Of a stretch of DNA of 64,000 bases, positions 34,280-45,456 are shown piece by piece. Source of the DNA: Sympetrum striolatum (Eukaryota; Arthropoda; Insecta; Odonata; Libellulidae). Made by a program: the position numbers and the translations under genes. The DNA is taken from positions 59,094,939-59,158,938 of the forward strand of contig OX388351.1 of NCBI GenBank assembly GCA_947579665.1. Reading direction: 5' to 3'. Under the pieces are notes generated by a model. It worked only from the letters and a program-made list of their open reading frames with translations, ran no database searches and was not told where the DNA came from. Positions within the stretch are counted from its first letter, which is position 1. Each line of letters starts with the position of its first letter.

Positions 34280-36110
34280 AATGTTCCAAAATCTAAAATC
34301 CTTAAGAAAGGACTACACCTGCGTGAGTTAATTACTTAACAAGAAATAATGATAAAATAAATAATATGTTGATAAGAATATAAAATAACATATAATAAAA
34401 ATGTAATATTCTATGCTACAGAAAATGAAAATATAAGAATAGATCCATGGCAGAGGTAGAATAGATCATAAACTGTTGATTTTTAAATTCAAAAAAACTG
34501 TAATGAAGCAAAGAACAAAACTGAATGATTATATAGGTGATTCAATAATGTTTCTAAAGGATAAAAAATATATAAGATAAATTTCTTTCTCCATCGCCCA
34601 CATTGGATGTACTTCCTCAATACAGTAAATGAATAATGTTTGCGGTATGTCAAATATGCTTACTTATTCATGTTTAATATGTTAAACGATTAAACATTTA
34701 ACGAATTTTCTTCAGAACACCGTGTCTAAATTTCGGAAAAATATCCATATCTCTATATTTCTATAGATATATATAAATATGTCTATGATTAACTGTGATT
34801 TTGATCTAAATTTCGCTGGATCATTGTCGTAATTTTAGTTTTGTAAAAGAAATTAAGCATGTGGCACATCTATAGAAAAAAAAATTATATTACATGCATG
34901 GCAATCATTGCCGAGTTTTTCTTTGTGGATGAAAATCTACATTAAAATCGTTGCATTGCTCGGTACGGATATGAGAGTGTGCCAATAAATGGAGGAATTA
35001 CGGAAATCATATAAATAATAATCATTGTTTTACGTTTAAATTTGATTTTTTCGATCTTTTTGAGTATGCAATGTCATATAAAATATTCCAGTAATTGGTG
35101 AGAATGATCCAGAATGGGGACAAGGTATGAAAGGGAATAAATATGGCTTGTATGATATTTTTTTTGTCGTATTCAAAAGCTTTCCGTCCCATCAACTGCT
35201 TCTTACGCCAGCATGAATTTATAAAAATATTTACTCTGAACTCGCGCATTTGAGTTTTGCTTTATATACATAAATTCACATTCATGTAAGCACAATCCAG
35301 GATGTTATGTGTTTATTAGATAAAAGGTAATAAAAGTCAAAGAGATTTTTTATGCTTAGCATGTGGATGGAAAATATGGAATAGTAAATAATTCCCCAAG
35401 GCTCTAGAACTAGCTCATATCAAACATGTCCATCAAATAACATCACAGAGGAGAGATATTTCCCAAAAATACTTAGAAAATAAGTAAAAAACATATTAGT
35501 GGACCCTTTTTGTTGAACTATACGAGCAGTTGCTCACGGAAAATTTTTAATGCTAAACGCGAAAGCCTTCCTTCGATAGATCTATGTATTCGATGCATTT
35601 TCACAAAGTATTTTTTTTTTACAATGAAGAAAAGGATGCCTTACTTAGAGAGTCCTTGCTTGAGCTTTTCATGAACGCTATCAACAACAATAATACTTAT
35701 TTATATTCCTCTATATATTAATTTTTTTTAACAAAAGGAGGGTTAGTAAAGGAAATTTTGGGAAATAATTCACCTATTACTTCTAACTACTAAAAAGTGT
35801 TAAGCAGAAATTTAGTATCTAAATCTGAGTTTTGAATTTGCCGAACTATAGTTTTTTATTCATCATTGGATACTCATAATGAGATACTTATTTAGATGCA
35901 GTTTCGATGAGAAGTCGAAGGGTTTAATGCAAATAATGCTCATCTAAAGTTTTACTAAAGAATACGAGAAGGAGGGGCAAGCTCATCTGCAAGGTAGATA
36001 TAACGATGTCAGGTATGCCTTCTGGTCCAATGAGATGTTTTACTATCGACCTCCTTAACAGGTTTCTAACATCTGTGTCTTTTAATTCCAATTTATTCGT
36101 TACTAGCTGA
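34280..36110. other. No gene seen; A+T-rich
   Basis: Stops in all frames. No repeat family recognised. Confidence 0.5.
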
Positions 36111-36112
36111 AT

Positions 36113-36176
36113 ATTTCCAATATAACAAAAAAAATTAACCTTATAAAAGTTAATTTTGTTTTGTTATATTGGAAAT
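36113..36176. repeat. Long perfect-stem inverted repeat (hairpin, about 29-bp arms)
   Basis: ATTTCCAATATAACAAAA at 36113 pairs with TTTTGTTATATTGGAAAT ending at 36176. Pairing continues through AAATTAACTT-type sequence to a loop of about 6 nt, with one mismatched position in the A/T tract. The unit is short and A+T-rich with no TA or 8-bp duplication seen. It may be a collapsed MITE, or a transcribed hairpin if the region is intronic. Confidence 0.8.
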
Positions 36177-36179
36177 GTC

Positions 36180-36825
36180 CTTATTCAAAGAGCGTTTGGC
36201 AGATTGAATATAAGAAGTATATACTAAAAATCTTGATTGGCATCGCATATTCCGTAGTTACAGTTATAGGCCAAAGTTCCAGAAGTATTTAAATTCATAA
36301 AGATAGTAGCGACCTTAAATGGTAAAGGTTAGGTTATCAAGGAAATCAATTTGGTCGATTTTCATTTAGGATAATATTCACCGCTGCAGAAAAGCACACG
36401 TAAGAATATGGGTGTGAAAACCCTAGGAAAACTAAGGATAGTTAAGCTAATTTTTAAGGTGAAAGCAGGTTGAGACAGATCTGAAATGCATACAAAACAA
36501 TCCAGATTCGTATTTACATAGTAGAAAAATAGCATAGTGAAAATCAAATATTTAAGTTTACTTTAAAAATTAGCTACAGGAATTAAAATTTAGTGTTGGA
36601 ATGGATTCTGGATACTGTTGAATGGAACTGTGTTTTATTCTCATTTTTTTAATATCTTACTTTGTTATTGGTAAAACTCAGTTTTAAAATACTGTGGATT
36701 ATGATTGAAAGAACGTAAATTATAAGTTTATTTTTTAGACTGATACAACAGAAAGGTCTCAGAGTTGTATCGGAAAAAAACCGCATAAAAATTGCAAAAT
36801 TTTTTCCTTTTGAATGACATTTGCG
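36180..36825. other. No gene seen; A+T-rich
   Basis: Nothing recognised. Confidence 0.5.
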
Positions 36826-36829
36826 GTGG

Positions 36830-37350
36830 AGGCAATAAATAGAACGGTATGGCTAACTCCAATTGCATTTCAATTCGGCTTTTCGCTCACTGATCAGCAA
36901 TTCCATCAATAAACATTAGCCACCATCATCGTCCGGTAAGTTGTCGACGGCGAGGACAAAAGTGCACGGAAAACAAACGGCTGGATTCTTTTTTTTTATC
37001 CTCGTTTCGTCCGGAGTTGAGCCCACATAATTTATCCCGTCCGAATCCCGCTAATTCATTTTCGAAAAGGGCACCGTCTTTTTTGTTAATCCACGGCGGA
37101 TTCTGCGGGAATTGAATTTTTCATCGGAACGGAAGAGGCTATTCCGTCCTAAACACGTCGCTTTTCATAAAGAGGTCAAGGTGGGTCACCGGGACTTCAA
37201 TCAATCTCGCGATATTGTTTTGCCCCACCGCGACGTCCTCTGGAAAAGCCCATTATGTTGTCAAATCATACCGCGCTCTTCTTCCCTTTCTCCCTTCCAT
37301 CCATTCTTCTGCTTACATAAACATTATTCGAAGAGAGGGTCAAACATTCG
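36830..37350. other. CpG-containing island, no gene recognised
   Basis: Raised G+C with frequent CpG (36925-37265). A plus frame of 80 codons without ATG (37112-37354) has no motif. It resembles the other unique islands in size and sharp edges. Confidence 0.3.
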
Positions 37351-37359
37351 TTGATCATT

Positions 37360-38590
37360 AATCTGTTATTCCTAGGCTCTTTCTCGCATGACTTCTTTCG
37401 TATGTACTCTATATTTCTATTCAATGTTCATTAAGGTCGAGGCTTATTTCCTGGCTTACTTTCTTATTTATTTTGTTAGATTATGGCGGATAATAACTGC
37501 TAAGATGATCTCCTGAATGGTATTTATTGAAAACACGAATAAAAAAATGAAGAATACATCACTGATATCTGGAGCGACGTGAAGAGAAGTGAGGCTTCCC
37601 GTAGAAAAGTATAAACGCCGTGCGGACCGAAAATGAACTTCAGAACAATTGAAACGCACATAATGCGTCACAACTGGGGATTGTCATGCATTCCAAACTA
37701 ATTTATCCAATATATTTGTCTATTTATTGCACAATTCCGTCGCTGTTAGTAGCGAAGACAGGCGGTGACGTTATCTTGTAAAACAAATAAAGCAGTATTT
37801 CTCTGCACCGATGCAATAAACACGACTGCATAAAATATAAGCATGCATATATAAAAAATAACAGATAAATAAATACAAAAATATAAGCATACTGTACATG
37901 CATACAATTTATTATCTCGTGGCTTTATTCTGTAGGTTTTCCTGTTTCTACGGGATTAGAATTGAGTCGCAATAGAAGGATTTCATGAAATTTGTGTGAG
38001 AATTAAGATTATACACGATCAATCATGAATTGCACCGTCCGCGGAGTAATCAAATTATATTAGAGTGTGATCATCAGCTATGGAAATTTGTAGTTACGTT
38101 TTCAACAAAAAATAAGGTTAGAAGGAAAGCAGACGTAAAGCCGAATATGGAGGTATTGATTATTCAAGACAAGAAAAATATATAGAACGTTATTCTTAGA
38201 AAATACAATATACCCTAAGCAGTAGTATTTTACTGTCAGAGGTAATTTCCTAACTGTGAACAGTCTCGCATCTTTAGAAAGATGCTTTAATTTTAAATCG
38301 GAATGAAATAATACATATACCATTCAAAGCGTTAGAAATGGTATTTGTTTTTCTAATGCATACTTGTAGTTATCCTTGAATTTTGTAATCCGTTCCATTG
38401 CGAGAAAAATTTGAAGTACTAAAACTTGTTGGCCAGTGGCAGTCAGGCATTCATAGGTATGTATTTTGTTTTAGTTTTCATAACATTATGATGTAAAGCA
38501 AAATTGTATATTGTTGGTTCTAATTCGATGATCATTTTTGGTTAATGAAATAACTATTTCGGTGAAATGTCTTTGAATAAGCGACCTTTT
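37360..38590. other. No gene seen; A+T-rich
   Basis: Short frames only. A small G+C-richer spot lies at 37560-37660. Confidence 0.5.
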
Positions 38591-38599
38591 TTGAAACTA

Positions 38600-39190
38600 A
38601 AACAAATTCAAAAGAAACCGCCAGACATCTCGGTTGATGTCAAAAGAGCCCTTATTGCTAGTTCAGTAATTGGCATGTCCCTCTTAAGGCTGTCTGCAAA
38701 TCTAACAGAGCCTCTGAATTGAAGGATGCCTGAACACTTGGAGATGCAACATCGTAAACCGACTTCCAGAAAGGACTTCATGACCTCAATGAAGTCCAGT
38801 GTCAGTTTTTGCAGCCACTCCCACGTGTTTTCGACCATCCACACTTGCAGACTTCGTCACCACCTCCTCCCATATTCCTCCTCAATAATGCCTTCATTCG
38901 TTACTCTCAAGTCATCTTTTCCTCCGAGAGATGCTGGTGATGTCAGGTCCTCGGGTGACGTCACGGGTGCCACCGCCAAGAAGTGCCCTGCCCCTATAAG
39001 GCCATTCGGAGGTGGGCGAGGTATGCCGTCCCACTCTCCCTCTTTCTTGTCTTTATCTTCTCTTTTCCTATCGGCGGAGGACTGTTCCAACTCCCCACCC
39101 ACGCAGGTCTACCAAGGGAAGACGTAAGACTCTACCCACGTCTTAGAGTACACAGGACATTGATCAAGTCTGCCTCTTCCAGTTAATTTT
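38600..39190 (-). pseudogene. Degenerate minus-strand coding block of unknown, probably transposon, origin
   Basis: Two minus-strand frames follow each other. From 39102 to 38857, 81 codons include GEWDGIPRPPPNGLIGAGHF and LAVAPVTSPEDLTSPASLGG. From 38844 to 38608, 78 codons include LTLDFIEVMKSFLEVGLRCC and FADSLKRDMPITELAIRALL. A stop and frame change separate them, which looks like one decayed protein. I do not recognise it. The raised G+C and isolated position favour a mobile-element ORF fragment. The plus strand is also open over 133 codons (38726-39127), so part may be composition. Confidence 0.35.
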
Positions 39191-39199
39191 TTTCTCGTT

Positions 39200-40140
39200 C
39201 ACATTTTCACTCTGAAAGAAACACGTGTGCTTTGATGACTAATTTCATTCGAAAAGTTCCACATTTTACCATCTTTGTCTGGGATATTTCCTCGTGGAAA
39301 GTTTAGCATCGAGCGTGATCGGATTCACAATTCGTTGTTTTCTCCATTTTCGAACATCCCTCTCCTCCCAGTTATCACAATGTGTATTTGTCTCGTACCA
39401 GAAGCTATGTTCCTGGAATTCCTGATGTCCCCGCAGAAGGTAATTTGGTTATTATAATGTTTATACAGAGCTATTATTTTTTTAATAAAGAAATTTTACG
39501 TTGAAATCTCAAGTAAATTTTACACGAAAAATATGAGCTACGGAGTTCAAGAATAAAATTTTATTTTCTTATGACTGCGTTGTATTTATGCACATCATGT
39601 GGACGAACTCTTGTTCAAAAAAAATTTTAGGTCGCTTCTCTACCTAATCATTTTTAAATCATAAAATTCCTTTCTGAATTTGAATTTTTTATTTTAAGCT
39701 CTGTTTACATACATCATTAGGTGTCAATTTTCACATTTAAAATTTTTTGCTCACCATTTCTCTTTAATTCTCTTAGGGTTGAATAAAGGTTTAAAATCAC
39801 TATCATTTTGTTTTTTTTTCAGGTTTTATATTCCGCTGCTTAGCTTAGATAAATGTAGTTGTACATAAAATATAAATATGAGGAAATATTACATAGCATT
39901 GTAACTTTTAAGAATCTACCACGAGTGTATGCTAATGAAGTTATCGTTTTCTCATTTATCATTAATGGAATTACTAGATAAATTAAAGGTGAAAATTTTT
40001 CCATGTCTTACGAAATACATTTTAAGCATGGACTTCTCCAGGAAAATCGATTTTTTTTAGCTTCGTAGACATTTAAGTCGAATCAAAGATATTTTCATCT
40101 TATGGTTCTGTTTAAAGCTTCAAAAATGTAATCTTATTAA
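39200..40140. other. No gene seen
   Basis: A+T-rich. A strong pyrimidine tract with CAG at 39810-39822 is followed by GTTTTA, which is not a good donor, and the sequence after it has early stops. Confidence 0.5.
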
Positions 40141-40149
40141 CAATAACTG

Positions 40150-40232
40150 TATGAGTTCCCGGAAAGTCAAATACGTAGCCCGTTCACCTTTGGTGAAATA
40201 TTTCCCCGGTTCGATTCCCGGTGGGTGCCTAT
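40150..40232 (+). repeat. tRNA-like 3' half (SINE head or tRNA pseudogene)
   Basis: CCCGGTTCGATTCCCGG at about 40204-40221 forms a perfect T-arm with a pol III B box (GGTTCGATTCC), followed by GGGTGCC, as at a tRNA acceptor end. The 5' half is degenerate: no clear D-arm or A box at the right distance. It is therefore not a functional tRNA gene and is more likely a decayed tRNA-derived SINE. Confidence 0.45.
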
Positions 40233-40365
40233 AAGCGCAAAATGACCTCAGCTTCCAAATCCGTTCAAATACTAATGATGACATCTGTAAACAGTATCTT
40301 TGTATCATAAATTCCTCTTTTGAACATGAAATATTACTTAGCACTAGGAAGTGCGCGCTTTAAAC

Positions 40366-40600
40366 CCAAGGTTAAACAAGGAATGGAAAATTGTGAAAGA
40401 CTGGGACTCGAACCCAGGTCTCCCACTTTCCGGGCAGGTGTTCTAACCACGAAACTACCATGCCACCCCAATTTCACTCCTGTTAAAGGGATGCTTTATG
40501 GAGAAGATAGTGGCACCGATCACCACCAGGGGTCCTCTCTGAGGCAACCGGCCCACAAAGCGATAATGTCACAATTTTCCAAACCTTGTTTAACCTTAAG
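40366..40600 (-). repeat. tRNA-derived SINE-like unit enclosed by an inverted repeat
   Basis: On the minus strand, 40469 to 40399 reads GGGTGGCATGGTAGTTTCG then TGGTTAGAACACCTGCC and, after the anticodon-like region, CCTGGGTTCGAGTCCCAG. That gives an A-box-like block, a B box GGTTCGAGTCC and a perfect T-stem. The acceptor ends do not pair well, so it is not a plain tRNA. AAGGTTAAACAAGG followed by GGAAAATTGTGA occurs at 40369-40397, and its reverse complement lies at about 40567-40597. The tRNA-like unit thus sits inside 30-bp inverted repeats. Confidence 0.6.
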
Positions 40601-40609
40601 TCGTCTTTT

Positions 40610-40890
40610 TCCTCTTTGTATTTATCTTCTCTTCTACCCTTTTAGTCACGCTCACCCCTTCCCCTTTTCTCTCCCCATCTCCTTCGCTCCTCTTCCTCGA
40701 ACTCTTGCGGCGCGTGACACAGCACGGACCCCTTTTTTCCGCTCCCGCAAGATAATTCCAATTTTTCGGTAGACTCGTCACGATCCCCGTGAAAGATGCC
40801 GTCGCGTGATTCCCAGGAAAAACGACAGACACCTCGATTCTCAGAAGAGAATTTCAAATCTGAAATCCCGCTTCGTAACTAGCTTATTTC
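40610..40890. other. Pyrimidine-rich, CpG-containing block, no gene
   Basis: Overlapping frames on both strands (40320-40772 plus, 40596-40857 minus) span SINE and block alike, so they are chance. CpG is common at 40690-40810. Confidence 0.3.
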
Positions 40891-40899
40891 TCGAGCGGT

Positions 40900-41730
40900 G
40901 ATCAATGAATCCTTTCTTAATTTTCTGCGTTTATGTGGTTGCGTTCTTACGAAGCGTGCTGGCCAAGAGTTGTTAACGAAATGGTAGCAAAATTTTTATG
41001 TGTTTTCATTATTAGTGAGCATTAAAAATTTAGTCTTCGATTGTAAATTATCTTTTTTAGCTTTTTAATTTTTTAATACCCTTCGGAATCAAAGACTTCA
41101 GTCGGTGTCCTACGATCCTGGTGTCCTGAGAGGTACATACAAAATTTTCAACACAAAACATCATATTTGAAATTGAAAGGTTGTGGTTTATTGAGATAAG
41201 TACAAGCATGTCTCAAGGTGAATTATACCTGCATAGTAATTCAACATAATTCAACATAATTCAACCACTTTCACGCAGTTGTAATGACTAATCTCTAACC
41301 AGATATCCGAGTTATTAATACAGTGTGTTTATTAGTGTTCAGTAAATGATTCAATCGGACAGCTAATATCAATATTGAAGGACCTAACTTGGCTGCATTC
41401 TATGACAGGCACAAAGAATAAACTTTTAAGGTTTATTTATTTTACACCACAGAAATAATACCAACCGCAGGATAAAAATTTCGGTGACTAGCATCTCTTT
41501 CAGGTAAAAAAAAACAGTTAAAATAGAATTTATCATCACCATGCCTAGCAAGGAGTTTCTATGAGCCACAAATGTTGCGTTATTACTTGTTAATTGCAAT
41601 TTATATTAGGATTCCATATTGACTTGTCCTACGAAATATAGTGGTCCATTTTTACTTACCAAAATTCCAAAAGAGAGGGCTTTAAGCATTGCAGTCTTAA
41701 GGAACTCATTGCAACTGGACGTATGGAATC
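40900..41730. other. No gene seen
   Basis: A+T-rich. A short tandem array (ATTCAACATA-type, three units) lies at about 41238-41266. A weak AG|GTAAAA after CATCTCTTTC lies at 41502-41509. Confidence 0.5.
41238..41266. repeat. 10-bp tandem repeat, about three copies
   Basis: AATTCAACAT is repeated head to tail, ending AATTCAACC. Confidence 0.8.
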
Positions 41731-41744
41731 TGTAAAAATTATAT

Positions 41745-41936
41745 GAAAAAATTATAAAAGCTACAAAATAGGGCAATGAGAGTCATTTTAGGATGTGTAA
41801 AATACACTCCAATTCAAACAATACTGAATGCCCTTCAGTGGAGGAAAATTGAAGAAAGAATTTCTTTACATGTACTAGTTAGCGCATAAAATGTTACATG
41901 AAAGAGTACCAAACTACTTATGTAAAGAGATAACAT

Positions 41937-41978
<42 letters not shown>

Positions 41979-42366
41979 CGTCTTTAAATAGTGAATATCA
42001 TAAATATGCAACTAGACAGGAATCAAATTTAGAAATTCATATGTTTAAAACTAATTTCTCAAGTAAATCATTAATAATTGATGGATTTAATCTTTTTAAT
42101 AGTCTTCCTGAATGGATTAGAAAATTAGAAAATGAAAAAGCATTTAGAAGGGTTGTGCAAACACGCTAAAAAATATTTAAATGTTTTTGATATAGGTCCA
42201 AAATACTTTTAATTTGTTAAAATATTTGCTAATGAATGTTTATTATCATATTATGTATTCTTTATATTGTTGTAAGTATGCATTACCTATTATATTATTG
42301 AATGTTATTATGAACAACTGTAAATATTATAATATCATTCTCAATAAACTTACTTACTTACTTCGT
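41745..42366 (+). mobile_element. LINE (Jockey-like) ORF2 C-terminus with poly-Asn insertion and CTTA tail
   Basis: Plus-strand codons from about 41755 read LQNRAMRVILGCVKYTPIQT, then LNALQWRKIEERISLHVL. A frameshift near 41885 leads into HERVPNYLCKEITC, twelve Asn, YATRQESNLEIHMFKTNFSS and finally GFNLFNSLPEWIRKLENEKA before the stop at 42167-42169. This order is the normal end of Jockey/I-type ORF2. The 3' UTR runs to about 42345 and ends in AATAAA followed by ACTT repeats. The copy is 5'-truncated and dead. Confidence 0.8.
41938..41976. repeat. (TAA)13 microsatellite inside LINE coding sequence
   Basis: Uninterrupted TAA/AAT trinucleotide run of about 39 bp. In the LINE frame it is read as AAT and would add twelve Asn without disturbing the frame. 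Confidence 0.95.
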
Positions 42367-42469
42367 TGTCAAGTTTTAGCGTTCGATGGAAAATATAATG
42401 AGATCTGCTTGGGTGCATGGAATCGAAGATAAGAAATTAAGCTAAAAAACTATCCCTAGGGGGTGCCAT

Positions 42470-43130
42470 TGTCTAATTTTAGCCTCCTCCTTCCAGCCCG
42501 TTCAGTCGCCTTCCAATCCCCGACCGGAGAGACTAATTAACCGCTCAATCTCCATTCTAAACCGTCAGGTTCTAAACCAGTCTCAGTCGGCCGATGACAA
42601 TTCAACTTCAAACGCCTCGGGAGCGTGCATCGTCTTTCCGCGGGTCACGCTCCGCGACGTCATTGTTTCTAGTCCCCGTGCCTATCCGTGCATGCGTGCG
42701 GTCGCAGCCGTGAAAGCGGGAACATCCCTCCGTTCCGTGTGTAAACACTCACCCGCGCAACAATGCCAACTTAAACGGTGGCAGTCGGGGAAGACGTCAA
42801 CAATGGTCGCCGCCATTAAGTTTGTATAAACAGCGCCCGAATGGGATTCCTTGGCGGAGTTTATAAACTCGCGGTGTTTATGCGCGCGGGATTTGCTTGT
42901 TTCGCCTGATCGAAGTGTCTGAGGGGGATGGAGGTGCTATTCTTTTGTTTGGGGTGCCTTTTGCGCGGATGTTCCAAGTCGGGGATCGAGGTCAGATTTA
43001 ACATACGGTGATCCTCCCACGAAGACCGGGGTTTCGATTCTTGAGGTGATGGCATAATCGAATTGGGGGAGGCCGAATTGCTTATGCAACTGTTCACTGA
43101 GGATTTGAAACTGAAGGAATTATAGCTGCT
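42470..43130. other. Strongest CpG-rich island of the window (candidate promoter or enhancer)
   Basis: About 660 bp with very frequent CpG, peaking at 42600-42900, between A+T-rich flanks. Visible motifs include CGACGTCATT (CRE-like), TGTAAACA (forkhead-type) near 42739, ACAATGG twice (Sox-type), GCCGCCATTA (Pho/YY1-like) and the perfect palindrome GAGTTTATAAACTC at 42857-42870. No long open frame with a motif is present. The 78-codon minus frame 42861-43097 is unrecognised. The motif list is inspection only. Confidence 0.45.
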
Positions 43131-43139
43131 AAGAAGGAG

Positions 43140-43690
43140 GTGGTAATAATAAGGTATATTTTAACTCCCACTTTTGTTGAAAAAATGATCAAATCAATAT
43201 TAAATGGTACCTTAATATTCGTATCGGAACCATTTAGATTAGAACGACAAACATATGAATAGTTTTAATGACTTCAAGCTTTTGTAATAGAAAAGATAAA
43301 TGGAATAATTGACAATTAGGTATATTAATTTTTGTAGCAGTCCCATATGGTTTATACTCTAAGCAAGTTAAATATATTGCGAAAACAACTAAACAAAAGC
43401 TTCACAAAATATTTTGTAATGCGACCTTGACTGGACTTATGGACTTGTTTCAATTATTAAGAATTATCATCGGGCCACAACTGACTGACTTGTGAAGCTT
43501 AGTTATTTTACACCACAATGCTGTTTCCCCAAGTAACGGTTTTTTCTGTTAATTTCATGTAAGAAATACAAACACCTAGCATAGGAATTTATTTTATTAA
43601 CGTCAAAGAATTTTTATTTAGGATACATTTTAGTTCAAAGCCTTTGAGTGGAAAGATCATCTCAAGAATAAAGTGAAATGAAAAACTGCG
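43140..43690. other. No gene seen; A+T-rich
   Basis: Nothing recognised. Confidence 0.5.
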
Positions 43691-43696
43691 GCATTA

Positions 43697-43756
43697 TTGG
43701 GGTTCGAAACCAGGTTTCTTACCAGGTCACCAAACAGCTCTTACTATTGAGGCAAG
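43697..43756 (-). repeat. Degenerate tRNA-derived SINE head
   Basis: On the minus strand TAGTAAGAGCTGTTTGG (D-arm/A-box-like) is followed by TGACCTGGTAAGAAACC and then TGGTTTCGAACCCC, a B-box-like T-arm. Spacing fits a tRNA-derived SINE head, but the A box is imperfect and no acceptor stem forms. It is a different sequence from the unit at 40399-40469. Confidence 0.4.
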
Positions 43757-43759
43757 TAT

Positions 43760-45110
43760 TACATTATCGGCATAGTACGCCAAGATTGTTTTCGGCAATC
43801 AAAACGGTGTGATAATTATACTTTTACTTATACAATGGCTCAATATTAATTTGCATTGCGGGTAAAAGGAGAAATTAGTGACTGTTACCCCTGACTACCG
43901 TTTATCTGAATCCTGCAGTGCGCAATGCAGTCATTCCTTTTGACGAATATCCCGTAAATAAATAAAACTTTCTCCAAGCTTTCATCCTCCGGAATTCCGT
44001 GCAGTTTTAACGGTATGAAGCTTTAAACAACATAGTAAACTTGTCCGACTCATAGTTGATGCAAGGCATTTTACGTTCTGCCATCAAAAGGACTGCCGTA
44101 AAAAGTGTCGGGGAGCTATAATTCAGCCGTGCACTTCGGCGTGCGAGCAGAAGACATTTTAATCGCGTTTTTCGGGTGATGGAATAGACGAGAAAAGTGC
44201 CGTTGGAAAAGACCTGATTTATTTTAACTCAATCCTTAAAGCATTCGAGACGAGAGGATACATCTGCCAAGGTTATGCTTGGCACTACCCTCTGTAGGCT
44301 GGTGCATCAGTAGTTAGGGAATTGCAGTTTTGAAGCTCAGTTTTAATGTGTGTTATTGGAGAGATAAGGACTTGCGGTTACTCGTTAAGATGCGTTTAGA
44401 AATTCTGTTTGTTTTTCTCTCTGCCCATCTATGGGATCGTACGATAGAACCCTTGAAGTCGAACCACCGAACAGCTGTTGGATTTCTGGAAGATGTCGGT
44501 TCCAAAGAAAGTTCAATTAATTTTAAGACCATAGATTATTGGTCATATTTAACCTACGATGTTTATGTATGTTTTGCGACACTCACTCTTCTAAATCTTA
44601 TTTGTACATACTCTTATATCTTATTTGTACATCCTTTGGGCAAATAATTTATATGATGTACATCTTCCAGGATTCATAAGATCAGTTTTCAGTTTATTAT
44701 CATAGTGAAGAATTTTTAATAATTTAGCTTTTACTCATTTTACTTTTGCATGATATTCAACAAAATTCGATAATAATTAGTAATTTTTAATTACCAATGA
44801 TAAATTTGCATATTTATTAGTTTAAGATTGTGACGATTATAAATAAAAGATAAAGATAACTGAACAAAAAAATTCGATGTTAACATTCGGTATGACTCAC
44901 ATAAAAACGCATGATTACTCAGTGGGGTATTTTATGCGTGGTATGTGAAGTATCTTGAAAGATCTTTATGATTGAATACTGTCATTTATTCCTTCTGATA
45001 CTGAGAGATAAGCCAAAATTATAATCCGTCTTTTATATCTCTCATCGGAAAATACCTCTTTCGTGGTGAGAATCTGACAGAATTGGGGTCGATAAATTAA
45101 TAAAATCATC
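43760..45110. other. No gene seen
   Basis: Mildly G+C-richer at 44040-44300, otherwise A+T-rich. A 105-codon frame at 44330-44647 is unrecognised, and its end contains a 22-bp imperfect duplication of CTTATTTGTACAT (about 44597-44632). Confidence 0.45.
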
Positions 45111-45121
45111 CCTTTAGAAGG

Positions 45122-45362
45122 ATAATAATAATAATGCGTCTTTATTTGAGCGATATTAAGTCTATAAATCTTCTCTTCCATCAAACTCATATTCACAACA
45201 ACAAATTTCATGATAGTATGATAAAATTGAAAAAATGTAGGTGTGAAAAATCTAAGAAAATCTTAGAAAAACTATTTATCCTCTGAAGGAAAAACCTCAC
45301 AAAGAAGGGTGGTTTGAAACACCTGCGCAAACCTACCGATAGTAGTAACTGAATGATGGTTA
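45122..45362 (-). mobile_element. LINE family A 3' UTR with ATT tail
   Basis: Read on the minus strand from 45362: TACTACTATCGGTAGGTTTG, GCGCAGGT, CACCCTTCTTTGTGAGG, TTTTCCTTCAGAGGATAA, later TTTGATGGAAGAGAAGAT and finally CTCAAATAAAGACGC plus an ATT repeat (45123-45135). The same blocks occur in order at 63757-63991. It is a complete 3' end with polyadenylation-like AATAAA. Confidence 0.75.
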
Positions 45363-45456
45363 GAAACATGACAAAATATGTAAAATACACTATCAATAGG
45401 TACATGTATGAAATACATCAATTAGCACAGTCTCGTTGACATTTAAAGAAGCGCTA

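Noticed and set aside
40399..40469. Functional tRNA gene on the minus strand
   Set aside because: T-arm and B box are good but the acceptor ends do not pair and the loop has C where U33 is expected; it fits a tRNA-derived SINE head better.
41490..41512. CTCTTTCAG followed by GTAAAA
   Set aside because: The donor half lacks G at +5; weaker than the three sites kept.
41938..41976. CRISPR-like or other functional direct repeat
   Set aside because: Simple trinucleotide microsatellite; no repeat-spacer structure occurs anywhere in the window.
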